Shown here: positions 8,319 through 18,025 of the stretch, one piece after another | Position numbering within the stretch: the first letter of the stretch is position 1 | Layout of the letters: every line of letters starts with the position of its first letter | Assembly: GCA_029945945.1 (NCBI GenBank) | Contig: JAQSDM010000013.1 | Span: 62,001-126,000, forward strand | Direction: 5' to 3' | Length of the DNA stretch: 64,000 bases | DNA from: Algoriphagus sp. | GTDB taxonomy: Bacteria > Bacteroidota > Bacteroidia > Cytophagales > Cyclobacteriaceae | Program-made: the position numbers and the translations under genes | The notes under the pieces: model-generated | Told to the model about the DNA's origin: nothing | The model's database searches: none | The model's input: the letters and a program-made list of their open reading frames with translations, nothing else

Positions 8319-9608
8319 ATGAATATACTCTTGCTTGGAAGCGGAGGCAGAGAACATGCCTTTGCATGGAAAATCGTACAAAGTACCGATTGTACCCAAT
8401 TGTTTGTTGCCCCCGGAAATGCAGGAACTGCTGAAATTGCGACCAACGTTTCCCTCTCTGTTATTGATTTTGAAGGAATCCGCGATTTTATTACTACAAA
8501 TGCTATTGATCTTGTCGTAGTCGGACCGGAAGAACCTTTGGTCAAAGGATTGGTCGATTACCTTCAAAACCAACCTTCAACAGCTAAAACTCCTGTTGTT
8601 GGCCCTTCTCAATTGGGCGCAACGCTAGAAGGGAGTAAGGATTTTTCGAAGAGATTCATGCAGCGAAACTACATTCCGACTGCAGCTTACGAAACCTTCA
8701 CTCCAGACCAAATTGAAGCGGGAATTGAATATCTGAAAAAACAAAAACTTCCAATCGTTCTGAAAGCGGATGGCTTGGCTGCCGGAAAAGGTGTGCTAAT
8801 CTGTCTCACGCTGGAGGAAGCTATCTCTTCCCTGAAAGAAATGTTGCTTGACCAGAAATTTGGTGAGGCTTCGTCCAAAGTAGTGATTGAGGAGTTTCTG
8901 ACTGGAATTGAGCTTTCCGTTTTTGTGGCAACGGATGGAAAAAGCTATAAAATATTGCCGGAGGCAAAAGATTACAAGCGGATAGGCGAAGGTGATACCG
9001 GATTGAATACTGGAGGAATGGGCGCGATCAGCCCTGTGATTTTCGCTGATGCTGCTTTTATGAAAAAAGTGGAAGAGCGAGTTGTCATTCCGACAGTCGA
9101 AGGTCTTTCAAAAGAAAACATCCCATACAAAGGTTTCCTTTTTATTGGATTGATGAATAACGAAGGTGAACCCTACGTTATTGAATACAACGTGAGAATG
9201 GGCGACCCGGAAACCGAAGCGGTTCTACCAAGAATTGAAAGTGATTTCCTTGGTTTACTTCATGGTATCGCAACAGGAACACTGGACAAATACGAAATAA
9301 AAATTTCACCGGATTATGCCACTACTGTCGTGATAGTAAGTGGTGGATATCCGGGTTCTTATGAAAAAGGATTTCCGATTTCACTTCCAGAATCCGTAGA
9401 AGGCAGCGAAATTTTTCACGCAGGAACTACAAGAAACAACAAAGGAGAGCTCGTAAATCAGGGAGGAAGAGTGATTGCAGTAACTGGAAAAGGAAAAACC
9501 CTGAATGAGGCCCTTGCCCATGCTTTTAATACTGTGAAAGGAATTAATTGGGAAAAGGCCTATTACAGAAGAGATATCGGACAAGATATTCTCAACTTGA
9601 TGAAATAA
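8319..9608 (+). CDS. purD: Phosphoribosylamine-glycine ligase (GAR synthetase)
   Basis: This ATP-grasp enzyme joins phosphoribosylamine and glycine in step 2 of purine synthesis. It starts with the Rossmann-like NILLLGSGGREHAFAWK. ATP-grasp elements include LKADGLAAGKGV (about residues 149-160), the family signature VRMGDPETE (about 293-301) and the LNTGGMG loop. At 429 residues it has the usual bacterial length. The gene follows recQ by 14 nt on the same strand, so transcription may continue from recQ, although the functions are unrelated. Confidence 0.96.
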   Translation: MNILLLGSGGREHAFAWKIVQSTDCTQLFVAPGNAGTAEIATNVSLSVIDFEGIRDFITTNAIDLVVVGPEEPLVKGLVDYLQNQPSTAKTPVVGPSQLGATLEGSKDFSKRFMQRNYIPTAAYETFTPDQIEAGIEYLKKQKLPIVLKADGLAAGKGVLICLTLEEAISSLKEMLLDQKFGEASSKVVIEEFLTGIELSVFVATDGKSYKILPEAKDYKRIGEGDTGLNTGGMGAISPVIFADAAFMKKVEERVVIPTVEGLSKENIPYKGFLFIGLMNNEGEPYVIEYNVRMGDPETEAVLPRIESDFLGLLHGIATGTLDKYEIKISPDYATTVVIVSGGYPGSYEKGFPISLPESVEGSEIFHAGTTRNNKGELVNQGGRVIAVTGKGKTLNEALAHAFNTVKGINWEKAYYRRDIGQDILNLMK

Positions 9609-9648
9609 ACCCAAAACTACCCAGAGCAAAGCTCTGTAAATATAAATT

Positions 9649-11139
9649 ATGGCTGGATGTACTACATGCTCCACCACTTCCGGAGGTTCCGGAGGCTGTC
9701 AAAATAACGGCACCTGTGGCACGAGCGATTGCAATAAAATGAATTCCTTTGACTGGCTTTCCCATATGGGGATTCCGGAAGTTGACAACTTCGACATCGT
9801 CGAAATCAAATTCAAAGGAGGAAGAAAAGAATACCATCGAAACGTCGATTATCTCAGTTTGAATACTGGTGATCCGGTAGTTGTAGATGTTCCAAGCGGG
9901 CATCATATTGGCTATGTTTCCCTTCAGGGAGAGCTCGTTCGCTTACAAATGCAAAAGCGAAAAGTACGGGATGATGACAATATTCTGAGAATCTACCGTG
10001 TCGCAACTCAAAAAGACATGGAGAAATGGGAGGAAGCCAAAAACCGCGAAATCCCAACACTTTATCGATCCAAGCAAATCATCGATGAACTGAAATTGTC
10101 CATGAAAATGTCGGACATCGAATATCAGGCCGACAACTCAAAAGCGACATTTTACTATTCTGCAGAGGATAGAATCGATTTCCGTGAACTAATCAAAATC
10201 CTCGCCGGGGAATTCAAAATCCGAGTGGAAATGCGACAAATCAGCCTTCGCCAAGAAGCAGGTAGATTGGGCGGAATTGGCGTTTGCGGACGTGAACTTT
10301 GCTGCTCGACCTGGCTGGTTGATTTCAAAAATGTAAGCACTTCAGCTGCCAGGTATCAAAATCTTTCTTTGAACCCTGGCAAACTGAGCGGGCAATGCGG
10401 AAGGCTGAAATGCTGCCTGAATTATGAACTGGATACCTACATGGATGCCATAAAAGACATCCCTGCTGTTGAGCGGCCTTTGATGACTGAAGTTGGTCCG
10501 GCAAAACTTCAGAAAACCGATATCTTCCGAAAATTGATGTGGTTCAGCTACAACAATGACAACGATTGGCATAGCATCACCTGTGATCGGGTAAAGGAAA
10601 TTCTTGAACTGAATTCTAAAAACATCAAGGTTTTCAACCTCAAAGTAAATCAGTCTACAGACATCGAAGATCTTGCGGCAAAGTCTACACGGGAACTTGA
10701 ACTATTGGATAAGAAATTCTCCAACAAAAAGAAAAAGCCGAAAAACAAGGAAAAAAACGAGCAGGGAACTCCCGGAACTCAGGTAAAATCAGCATCTCCT
10801 GCACAACCTAAACCTCAGCCGCAACCACAAGTTGCCAGGCCAGAAGGTCCACGTCCGGCCGGTGAGTTTAAAAAGAAGAAAAACAAGAATCGAAATAAGA
10901 ATCGGAATACGCAACCGGGTGGTCAGCCTCAGGCAGGTCCAACTCAACCCGGACAACCGAATCCTCAAAATCCACCGAGAGAGCAAAGACCAAATCCGCC
11001 TCGGGAACCGAGACCTGCTTCTCCTCAGAGCGAAGCTAAGCCGGTGAGCAAAGCACCTGAACAGAATCCGGAGGCAAAAAAGAGATTTCCTCCAAGAAGG
11101 AACCAAGGCCCAAATAACTCCGGCAATGAGCAAGGCTAA
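9649..11139 (+). CDS. PSP1/RicT-family protein with Cys-rich N-terminus and basic disordered tail
   Basis: This 496-residue protein contains the PSP1 domain (about residues 50-300) found in Bacillus RicT (YaaT), which works in an Fe-S-containing complex on RNA processing. Conserved cysteines appear in GVCGRELCCSTWL and GQCGRLKCCLNYEL. The N-terminus has further cysteines (CTTCSTTSGGSGGCQNNG), possibly a metal or cluster site. The last ~140 residues are low complexity (Lys, Pro, Gln, Arg, Asn), probably disordered and nucleic-acid binding. The end overlaps gldH by 14 nt. The PSP1-gldH pairing is typical of gliding Bacteroidota and suggests coupling, but the function in this phylum is not established. 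Confidence 0.88.
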   Translation: MAGCTTCSTTSGGSGGCQNNGTCGTSDCNKMNSFDWLSHMGIPEVDNFDIVEIKFKGGRKEYHRNVDYLSLNTGDPVVVDVPSGHHIGYVSLQGELVRLQMQKRKVRDDDNILRIYRVATQKDMEKWEEAKNREIPTLYRSKQIIDELKLSMKMSDIEYQADNSKATFYYSAEDRIDFRELIKILAGEFKIRVEMRQISLRQEAGRLGGIGVCGRELCCSTWLVDFKNVSTSAARYQNLSLNPGKLSGQCGRLKCCLNYELDTYMDAIKDIPAVERPLMTEVGPAKLQKTDIFRKLMWFSYNNDNDWHSITCDRVKEILELNSKNIKVFNLKVNQSTDIEDLAAKSTRELELLDKKFSNKKKKPKNKEKNEQGTPGTQVKSASPAQPKPQPQPQVARPEGPRPAGEFKKKKNKNRNKNRNTQPGGQPQAGPTQPGQPNPQNPPREQRPNPPREPRPASPQSEAKPVSKAPEQNPEAKKRFPPRRNQGPNNSGNEQG

Positions 11140-11581
11140 AAACTACCTGTTTTTCTTTCTGGTCTTTCTGGCTTTTGGATGCTCGGATGACAGAATTTAT
11201 GAAGATTTTCAGGCTGTCCCATCCGGAAACTGGGGGATTCAGGATACACTTAGATTTGAACTGGGGGATTTGGATCTGAATGGTAGAAAAAGCATGATCG
11301 CCGTTCGGTTCAGCGAGGATTACTCCTTTTCAAATTGCTACGTGCGTGTCACCAGCTACGATTCGGCTGGGGTGATTTTAGAAAACAGGTTAATCAATGT
11401 GCCCTTGTTTGACTCCAAATCCGGAGAACCCCTCGGTAAAGGAGTCGGAAGCATTTACACAAAATATGACACGCTTCCTTTCACTTTGAAACCGGAAACA
11501 AAAAGCTTGACATTCCTCCAATACATGAGGACTGATCAGCTGACAGGCATTGAGGCAATCGGACTCAAGATTCTGAAATAA
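11126..11581 (+). CDS. gldH: Gliding motility lipoprotein GldH
   Basis: This 151-residue protein has a lipoprotein signal: basic MSKAKN, a hydrophobic core, and lipobox FLAFGC with the lipidated Cys near residue 19. The mature part matches the GldH pattern (DDRIYEDFQ start, GNWGIQDTLRFEL, and a C-terminal ...MRTDQLTGIEAIGLKI). GldH is one of the lipoproteins needed for Bacteroidota gliding and is linked to the type IX secretion machinery. The start overlaps the PSP1 gene by 14 nt, implying translational coupling. A strong terminator follows. The identification rests on position, length and motif recall. Confidence 0.85.
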   Translation: MSKAKNYLFFFLVFLAFGCSDDRIYEDFQAVPSGNWGIQDTLRFELGDLDLNGRKSMIAVRFSEDYSFSNCYVRVTSYDSAGVILENRLINVPLFDSKSGEPLGKGVGSIYTKYDTLPFTLKPETKSLTFLQYMRTDQLTGIEAIGLKILK

Positions 11582-11595
11582 GTATATGCTAGAAA

Positions 11596-11636
11596 ACAAA
11601 AAAGCCTCATTCTGATTCAGGATGAGGCTTTTTTAT
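11596..11636. terminator. Bidirectional terminator between gldH and pgi
   Basis: The stem AAAAAAGCCTCAT / ATGAGGCTTTTTT (13 bp) encloses an 11-nt loop, with A- and T-runs as arms. It serves gldH on the plus strand and pgi on the minus strand. Confidence 0.9.
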
Positions 11637-11651
11637 GTTCAAATTATTGGA

Positions 11652-13295
11652 TTATCGCATACTCTTGTAGGCATTTATCAATCCATTTGTCGAACCATCA
11701 TGGCTCTTGACATCTTCGTTTCCTTTCAATTCGGGGAGAATGCCATTTGCAAGGACTTTGCCAAGTTCCACTCCCCACTGATCAAAGCTGAAGATGTTCC
11801 AGATAGATCCTTGTACAAAGATTTTGTGCTCATACATCGCAACCAACATACCCAATGTGTGAGGTGTGATTTTCTTTACCAGAATGGAATTGGTTGGCCT
11901 GTTTCCTTCAAAAACACGATGAGGCGCGATCTTATCAATTTCTTGAGCAGACTTTCCGGCCTTTGCCATTTCAGCTTTCACATCATCCAGCGATTTTCCT
12001 TTCATCAATGCTTCTGTTTGAGCGAAGAAATTAGAAAGTAACTTTTGATGGTGATCACCGATAGGATTATGGGAAACCACAGGAGCAATAAAATCACACG
12101 GAATCAAATGTGTACCCTGATGTATCAGCTGGTAAAATGCATGCTGACCATTTGTACCCGGCTCGCCCCAAATAATCGGACCCGTAGAGTAATTCACTTT
12201 CTCACCTGACCGACTCACATATTTTCCATTGCTCTCCATGTTTCCCTGCTGAAAATAGGCTGCGAAACGATGTAAATATTGATCGTATGGCAGAATTGCT
12301 TCAGAACTTGCACCAAGGAAATTAGTATTCCAAATCCCAATCAGAGCCAATAAAACAGGAATATTCCTGTCATACATGGAATTATGGAAATGTCTGTCCA
12401 TCACATGGGCTCCGGAAAGAAATTCCTCAAACTTACTGAACCCTATTGAACAGGCAATTGGCAAACCGATGGCGGACCAGATTGAATACCTTCCTCCTAC
12501 CCAATCCCAAAACTCAAACATGTTTGCAGTATCGATTCCAAATGCTTCCACAGCTTTTGCATTGGTCGAGAGGGCTACAAAATGCTTTGCAATCGCTGCT
12601 TCGTCACGCGCCTGATCCATAAACCACTTTCTGGCTGTATGGGCATTGGTCATCGTCTCCTGAGTTGTGAAAGTCTTGGAAGCAATGAAGAAAAGCGTTG
12701 TCTCCGGATCAACCTTGCGAAGCGTCTCAGCGATATGCGTGCCGTCCACATTGGATACAAAGAAAATCTCCAAATCAGGGCTTTGGTAAGGTTTGAGCGC
12801 TTCTGAAACCATCACTGGTCCCAAGTCACTGCCGCCTATCCCAATATTGACAAGTGATTTGATTGGCTTTCCTGTGTATCCCAGCCAAAGTCCCGAGTGC
12901 ACCTTATCTGCGAATCCCTTCATTTGTGACAGCACCCCATTAATATCAGGCATGACGTCCTTTCCATCCACGAACACAGAAAAATTGCTTCGATTTCTCA
13001 AAGCGGTATGAAGCACAGCTCTGTTTTCAGTCTCATTGATCGCAACACCGTTAAACATGGATTCAATTGCTGTATGAAGTTCTGTCTCACGAGCCAGATC
13101 CATCAGTGCATCCAAAATCTCGTTGTTGACGCGATTTTTTGAATAGTCAACCAGAACGTCTTCCAGTTGGATGCTGTATCTGTCAAAGCGCTCATGCTCG
13201 TCAAAAAGTGAAATGATTTGAAGGTCTTTATATTTCTCCGCAAGGACTTTGAGTCTGGCCCAGGCTGGAGTTTGAGTGGGATTAATGGCGTTCAT
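11652..13295 (-). CDS. pgi: Glucose-6-phosphate isomerase
   Basis: This 547-residue cytoplasmic enzyme interconverts glucose-6-phosphate and fructose-6-phosphate. It has the long (eukaryote/E. coli-type) form: the SIS loop [13 protein letters not shown] (about residues 150-163), the first PGI signature around [13 protein letters not shown], and the second signature [19 protein letters not shown], which includes catalytic residues. A -7 box (TAATTTTG, minus strand) lies 29 nt before the ATG. It is a single-gene unit ending in the shared terminator with gldH. Confidence 0.96.
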   Translation of the reverse strand: MNAINPTQTPAWARLKVLAEKYKDLQIISLFDEHERFDRYSIQLEDVLVDYSKNRVNNEILDALMDLARETELHTAIESMFNGVAINETENRAVLHTALRNRSNFSVFVDGKDVMPDINGVLSQMKGFADKVHSGLWLGYTGKPIKSLVNIGIGGSDLGPVMVSEALKPYQSPDLEIFFVSNVDGTHIAETLRKVDPETTLFFIASKTFTTQETMTNAHTARKWFMDQARDEAAIAKHFVALSTNAKAVEAFGIDTANMFEFWDWVGGRYSIWSAIGLPIACSIGFSKFEEFLSGAHVMDRHFHNSMYDRNIPVLLALIGIWNTNFLGASSEAILPYDQYLHRFAAYFQQGNMESNGKYVSRSGEKVNYSTGPIIWGEPGTNGQHAFYQLIHQGTHLIPCDFIAPVVSHNPIGDHHQKLLSNFFAQTEALMKGKSLDDVKAEMAKAGKSAQEIDKIAPHRVFEGNRPTNSILVKKITPHTLGMLVAMYEHKIFVQGSIWNIFSFDQWGVELGKVLANGILPELKGNEDVKSHDGSTNGLINAYKSMR

Positions 13296-13324
13296 TGGTA
13301 AAGGTTTTTGATAGGATTTAACAA

Positions 13325-13332
13325 CAAAATTA
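13325..13332 (-). promoter_or_regulatory. -7 box of pgi
   Basis: The minus strand reads TAATTTTG, an exact TAnnTTTG match, 29 nt upstream of the pgi ATG. No clear TTG element is found at normal spacing. Confidence 0.5.
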
Positions 13333-13466
13333 AGATTTATCTTGGGGGAATGAAGACCTAAATTTGATTGTCAGAATTAAAATATGATAATTTCTTAGGT
13401 GATGTTTTTTAAAATTAATATTTTGGGGACGCCTTTAAATCTTTCAGGAATCGAAATCAAACAACG

Positions 13467-14216
13467 ATGCTCACAAAGTCTTTTTTTATATTCCTTATTT
13501 CCACTTTTTCAATTTGCCTGTCTTCCCAAGGTCAGCAAAGGATTACCTCAAAGCTTAATAAACACTTTATCGAAATTGGAGAGGCAGATTCTATTCTTCA
13601 CCGGTTCACCAAAGTGGAAAACACCCAAAAATCCGGTATTACGGTTACATGGATTTTTGACCTTGAAAACCGAATGGTCAGGCAGTCAAAAAAAGGGTTT
13701 AATCCCACGGAAAATTTCAATCAGGAAATCACAGAAACTTTTGATTCGACAAACCAACTTATCAGTCAAAGGATACTTAATCTCGACAATTCTAAGTATG
13801 TAACCTTTTATTACAAACAGGGTATCAAAAAAGCCCAGGTGATCAATCACGGTGATGATGTATTTGAGATTTGGAGAGACAGTTCTGACAGCCTCTACAT
13901 GTCCAATTACGATGAATTCATGCCAAGCATTGAAAAGTCTTTATGGTACCAGTTTTTGGCGGAAAACCTTACTTATCCCTCTCAGGCGAGGAGATCCGGA
14001 GCCACCGGAACAGTGATTCTTGCACTCTTGATTTCAAAAAATGGGGAAATCATCAAAATTGAAATAGCCAATGAATCACAGGTAAACCCTCATTTGAGCA
14101 AGGAAGCCTTGCGGGTAGCTAAGCTTTTCAAAGGCCGCTTTATTCCTGCTGTCAACCTTGAAGGAGACCCGGAGGAATCCTGGCTTAATATCCCGGTACG
14201 ATTCAAACTCGGATAA
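13467..14216 (+). CDS. Secreted TonB C-terminal-domain protein
   Basis: The protein has 249 residues. The N-terminus MLTKSFFIFLISTFSICLSSQGQ is a signal peptide, so the protein is exported rather than membrane anchored like classic TonB. Residues ~165-249 form a TonB C-terminal domain: LTYPSQARRSGATGTVILALLIS, then GEIIKIEIANES, ALRVAKLFKGRF and the final LNIPVRFKLG. The middle is unassigned. Many Bacteroidota have such TonB-domain paralogues of unclear role. With no inner-membrane anchor or proline-rich spacer, a true energy-transducing function is doubtful. It stands alone between pgi and the EEP gene. Confidence 0.8.
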   Translation: MLTKSFFIFLISTFSICLSSQGQQRITSKLNKHFIEIGEADSILHRFTKVENTQKSGITVTWIFDLENRMVRQSKKGFNPTENFNQEITETFDSTNQLISQRILNLDNSKYVTFYYKQGIKKAQVINHGDDVFEIWRDSSDSLYMSNYDEFMPSIEKSLWYQFLAENLTYPSQARRSGATGTVILALLISKNGEIIKIEIANESQVNPHLSKEALRVAKLFKGRFIPAVNLEGDPEESWLNIPVRFKLG

Positions 14217-14342
14217 TCAACTAGCGCCCTTTTCAAAGATGTCGAAGTAAATCAAAGAAAATTCTTGATTGAATTGGTATTTCCTATAATCTTGATTCCA
14301 GATTAAATCCTCCTTTCTTTACTCTTCGAAGTAATTCTATTT

Positions 14343-15407
14343 ATGGTGCTCCTCATTCTGCAAATCCTTATTTCCTCCTTTTTGGTTTTTACATGGATCC
14401 CCTTGGTTAAACTGGATTATTGGTGGATCAGAATTTTTGATTATCCCCGATTTCAAAAGCTTCTCGTTTTGGGAGCATTACTGGTATTTTGGATAATTTT
14501 TGGGCGTCATGAAGATTGGTTTTGGGGATGGACGATCGCTGTGGTAGTTAGTATGGGATACCTCAGCTTTTTGGTTTGGCCCTATTCAATTTTCGGGAAA
14601 AAGATGATCAAAAAAGTCAGCTACGATCCTCATCGGGGTATTCACCTGATTGTAGGAAACATCTTTCAATACAATCGAAAATATAATAAAGCACTTAGCC
14701 TTTTTCAACAAAATGATCCTGACGTAATCTTTCTGGTGGAAACAGACCAAGCTTGGATTGATGCTTTAAAACCACTCCATTCCACTTATGAAAATCAGAT
14801 CCTTCTTCCTTTGGAAAACACGTACGGTCTTGCCCTTTTTTCTAAATTCCCGATCGTAAGAAAAGAGATTCTATATCTGGTTGATAAAGAAATTCCTTCC
14901 TTGGAAATTGATCTTCAATTACGAAATGGAGAGATTATTACGATGTATGCGATCCATCCGACCCCGCCAGTGCCAGGAGAAAATCTAACCAGTGCGGAAA
15001 GAGATGCAGAAATTTTGATTGTGGGAAAGAAATCGAAAGCAAATCCGCTTCCTTCAATGGTAATCGGTGATCTAAACGATGTGGCTTGGAGCCAATCTAC
15101 ATCACTTTTTTTAAAAATTTCAGAGTTGGCTGACCCTCGTCGGGGAAGAGGATTTTTCAGCACTTTCCATGCAACCTATCCATTTTTCAGATGGCCTTTG
15201 GACCATATATTCTTAAGCCATCATTTTGGATTGTCCCGGATCAAGGTCCTGCGAAATATCGGATCTGACCATTTCCCGATTGAATTGATGGCGATTCTTA
15301 CCAAAAAAGATACCACCGACACAGATTCAGCTTCACACGAAGAACAAGTGGAAGCACGGGCCAAAATCCTCAAAGGCCATGAAAATCAAAAAAGCCAATC
15401 AATTTAG
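14343..15407 (+). CDS. Membrane-anchored endonuclease/exonuclease/phosphatase-fold protein
   Basis: The protein has 354 residues. About three hydrophobic segments occupy residues 1-85, followed by an EEP (DNase I-like) domain. Catalytic-type motifs are visible: GNIFQYNRKY, VIFLVETDQAW (metal-binding Glu), the GDLNDVAWS strand (Asp/Asn pair), WPLDHIFLS and the closing GSDHFPIEL (His/Asp). The catalytic domain probably faces the periplasm. Substrates of this subfamily (DNA, phosphoesters or lipids) cannot be inferred. The C-terminal ~30 residues are charged and low in complexity. The stop codon lies inside the loop of the terminator hairpin. Confidence 0.82.
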   Translation: MVLLILQILISSFLVFTWIPLVKLDYWWIRIFDYPRFQKLLVLGALLVFWIIFGRHEDWFWGWTIAVVVSMGYLSFLVWPYSIFGKKMIKKVSYDPHRGIHLIVGNIFQYNRKYNKALSLFQQNDPDVIFLVETDQAWIDALKPLHSTYENQILLPLENTYGLALFSKFPIVRKEILYLVDKEIPSLEIDLQLRNGEIITMYAIHPTPPVPGENLTSAERDAEILIVGKKSKANPLPSMVIGDLNDVAWSQSTSLFLKISELADPRRGRGFFSTFHATYPFFRWPLDHIFLSHHFGLSRIKVLRNIGSDHFPIELMAILTKKDTTDTDSASHEEQVEARAKILKGHENQKSQSI

Positions 15408-15424
15408 AATTGATCGGCTTTTCA
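15388..15424. terminator. Terminator containing the stop codon of the EEP gene in its loop
   Basis: AAAAGCC / GGCTTTT plus ATCAATT / AATTGAT with one mismatch form the stem, and TAG (15405-15407), the stop codon of the EEP gene, is the loop. T- and A-runs on both sides suggest bidirectional use with the convergent mla operon. Confidence 0.75.
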
Positions 15425-15440
15425 AATATTTCAAAAATCC

Positions 15441-16418
15441 TTAATTGTCCTTTTTTGCTTCAGCTTTTGCTTGTCGCTTGAAGCCTTTGTTAAATGGCCA
15501 GGTATATTCCAAAGCTTTCATTCCCTCATTGAGATTGTAAGTTGCTGAGTCTGTATTCTCCATCGTGCTTTTCAAATTCGCAGCAAACTCAGGATCGTTC
15601 AGTAGCATTCCCATTGTATTGTCTTTCGAGTTGAATTTTTCGGCGATTACTTCCAGTTTCTGAGATACCTCTTCAGAATTGGCTGCAGTAGCTTTCAAAC
15701 TTTTCATCGTCTCTTTCATATCCCCCACCATCACAGTATCAGTAGCAAGATCATTGAACAGGTTACCTTTTTGATTCATTTTGGCAGTAAAGGTATTCAG
15801 ATCTGTCAGCATCCTATTGCTATTGATTGAAGCACGATTCAGGTTTGAAATAATAGATCTGAAACTTTCTGCCAAAAGCGAATCGGTCATTACTGCTCCG
15901 ACTATGCCTTCACCGGCAGCTAATTTGGAGGTCAGGACCTTCAGATCATTTGTAATCTCAACAAGGTTCTCATTATTGACCTGCAGTGTTTCCATCATTT
16001 TATCAGTATCAAGAGGCATCACGGATTCAAGTCGATCGCCGTCTTGTACAGCTGGTGCCAAGGTGGTACCGCCATAGATCACGATGATCTTGTTGCCAAT
16101 CAAACCATCCGAACTGATTGTAGCTTTGGAGTCTTTTCGGATAAAATCCACCACTTCTTTCTCTACGTTCATCTCAATTTCAACCTGAGAATCCCCATAG
16201 AAATTGATCTTTCGTACCGTTCCGATTTTAACACCAGAAAACCAGATGTTATTTCCGGTCTGCAAACCTCCGATGTCATCGAAAACAGCCTTCAGCTGAA
16301 TCGTTTTAACAAACTTTTTCTGTTGGCCTCCCAATGTCAACACTCCGGCCACCAAAATTGCGATCCCGAGGAAGACAAAAATGCCTACAATGACTGATCT
16401 TTTATTTTCACCTCTCAT
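15441..16418 (-). CDS. mlaD: MCE-family lipid transport protein (MlaD-like)
   Basis: This 325-residue protein has one N-terminal membrane anchor (about residues 9-29) and an MCE domain (about 39-120; motifs FDDIGGLQTGNNIWFSGVKIG and ISSDGLIGNKIIVI). A long helical, Asn/Ser/Thr/Met-rich tail follows. MCE proteins form hexameric rings that carry phospholipids between inner and outer membranes. It overlaps the upstream ATPase gene by 4 nt and is last in an mlaE-mlaF-mlaD operon. No mlaC or mlaB homologue is adjacent, which is usual in Bacteroidota. Confidence 0.9.
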   Translation of the reverse strand: MRGENKRSVIVGIFVFLGIAILVAGVLTLGGQQKKFVKTIQLKAVFDDIGGLQTGNNIWFSGVKIGTVRKINFYGDSQVEIEMNVEKEVVDFIRKDSKATISSDGLIGNKIIVIYGGTTLAPAVQDGDRLESVMPLDTDKMMETLQVNNENLVEITNDLKVLTSKLAAGEGIVGAVMTDSLLAESFRSIISNLNRASINSNRMLTDLNTFTAKMNQKGNLFNDLATDTVMVGDMKETMKSLKATAANSEEVSQKLEVIAEKFNSKDNTMGMLLNDPEFAANLKSTMENTDSATYNLNEGMKALEYTWPFNKGFKRQAKAEAKKDN

Positions 16419-17167
16419 GACTCAATAAAATTATAATCGTAAAATGATTTGACACGCTCATCTTTTGCCCGAGCAAAGACTTCATCAAAGGTTCCAATTG
16501 CTTTAAATTGCCCATCCAATAATACAGCCATTCGGTCTCCTGTTACTTTAGCGCAGGTAAGATCGTGGGTAATGACAATTGAGGAAGTATTAAACTGCTC
16601 CCGTACCTGAACGATCAAGTTATTAATTTCCATACAGGTAATCGGATCCAAACCTGCCGTTGGCTCATCGTAAAGCATGATTTCAGGATTCAAAATCAGG
16701 GTCCTTGCGATTCCTATTCTTTTTTTCTGACCTCCGGAAAGCTCTGAAGGCATTTGATTAATCGATTGGGGCAAACCTACGCTGTCCAGCAATCCTTCAA
16801 TCTTCTTTGTTATTTCTGCTTTAGTGAGGTTTTTCACATTCCGGACCAACGGAAATTCCATGTTTTCACGCACAGTCATACTATCGTATAAAGCTGAGGC
16901 CTGAAATGAAAATCCAATTTTGAGCCGCAAAGCATTAAGTTCTTTCTTGTTCAGAGTAGAAACTTCCTGACCAAAGATCTTCATACTACCCTCATCCTGT
17001 CTCAAAAGTCCGACCATGATTTTAATCAAGACCGACTTGCCAGAACCAGACTTACCCAAAACAACCAGGTTTTCGCCTTTAAATAAATCAAGATCAACTC
17101 CCTGGAGAACTTCAAGATCACCGAAAGCTTTTTTAAGACCCCTTATTTCAACTACAGTTTCTTCCAT
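16415..17167 (-). CDS. mlaF: ABC transporter ATP-binding protein, MlaF-like
   Basis: This 250-residue ABC ATPase has Walker A (VLGKSGSGKSVLIKIM), Q-loop (IGFSFQASALYDSMTV), signature (LSGGQKKRIGIARTL), Walker B (EIMLYDEPTAGLDP) and H-loop (IVITHDLT). The SFQxxALYDSMTV and AGLDPIT spellings are typical of Mla/MCE transporters. It powers lipid transport with the permease upstream (2-nt gap) and the MCE protein downstream (ATGA-type overlap), so the three are translationally coupled. Confidence 0.93.
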   Translation of the reverse strand: MEETVVEIRGLKKAFGDLEVLQGVDLDLFKGENLVVLGKSGSGKSVLIKIMVGLLRQDEGSMKIFGQEVSTLNKKELNALRLKIGFSFQASALYDSMTVRENMEFPLVRNVKNLTKAEITKKIEGLLDSVGLPQSINQMPSELSGGQKKRIGIARTLILNPEIMLYDEPTAGLDPITCMEINNLIVQVREQFNTSSIVITHDLTCAKVTGDRMAVLLDGQFKAIGTFDEVFARAKDERVKSFYDYNFIES

Positions 17168-17169
17168 GT

Positions 17170-17967
17170 CTATGCCGATCTGATTGCGTTGACGATTTGA
17201 AGCACCAGAAGTTCTTCAATAAATATCAAAAACATCGAGATAACAACTGCTGAGTTTGCAGCTTTTCCGACGCCTTCAGTTCCTTTGGAGGAATTATACC
17301 CCTTGTAACAGCCAACAATCCCTATCGTAAAACCAAAAAGGATTGACTTAAATACAGAAGAAGTAATGTCGAGAAATGTGATAGACTCAAATACCTGAAC
17401 AAAAAAAGTAGATAAACTCACCATCTCATTTTTGTTGACGCTCAGGAAAGATCCCATTAACGCTACAAAATCTGTGTACATCACCAGCAATGGGATCATA
17501 AAGGTCGTTGCCAAAACTCTGGAAACTACCAGGAATTTGAAAGGATTAGTTGCTGATACTTCCATTGCGTCAATTTGCTCGGTTACTTTCATGGAACCAA
17601 TCTCAGCACCAATACTCGAGCCTACCTTACCCGCTGCAATGAGTGCTGTGACCAATGGTCCCATTGCTCGAACTACTGCAATGGAAATCAAAGAAGGAAG
17701 CCAGGATGCAGCTCCGAATTCAGTAAGGGATGGTCTTGATTGGTTGGTGAATACAATACCCACAATAAATCCTGTCAGAGATATAAGCGGCAGTGATTCA
17801 ACACCAATTCTGTAGCACTGATTAATTACCTCCTTAAATTCATACGGTGGAAAAAAGACCTCCTGAAAAAACCTCTTGAAAAAAATCCAAGCGTTTGCCA
17901 GTCCGGTAAAAAATTTGTCAATTTTCTTTGAAAGTATGGGCTTTTTATCGTCTGCTTTCTCAGCCAT
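17170..17967 (-). CDS. mlaE: MlaE/YrbE-family ABC permease
   Basis: This 265-residue inner-membrane protein has about five to six hydrophobic segments. Family motifs include ESLPLISLTGFIVGIVFTNQ, AAGKVGSSIGAEIGSMKVTEQIDAMEV (here interrupted by normal family residues) and the C-terminal GVGKAANSAVV. It forms the membrane core of the MCE lipid transporter. It is first in the three-gene operon, with a degenerate -7-like TAATTTCG on the minus strand about 30 nt before the ATG. Confidence 0.92.
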   Translation of the reverse strand: MAEKADDKKPILSKKIDKFFTGLANAWIFFKRFFQEVFFPPYEFKEVINQCYRIGVESLPLISLTGFIVGIVFTNQSRPSLTEFGAASWLPSLISIAVVRAMGPLVTALIAAGKVGSSIGAEIGSMKVTEQIDAMEVSATNPFKFLVVSRVLATTFMIPLLVMYTDFVALMGSFLSVNKNEMVSLSTFFVQVFESITFLDITSSVFKSILFGFTIGIVGCYKGYNSSKGTEGVGKAANSAVVISMFLIFIEELLVLQIVNAIRSA

Positions 17968-18025
17968 AAGATTTTTCCGAAAGACCGAAATTAATTAAAT
18001 TATTCAATTCTAGGCCTGAAAATAG

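Noticed and set aside
10789..11133. Long antisense ORF over the PSP1 tail
   Set aside because: A by-product of the low-complexity repeat composition on the plus strand.
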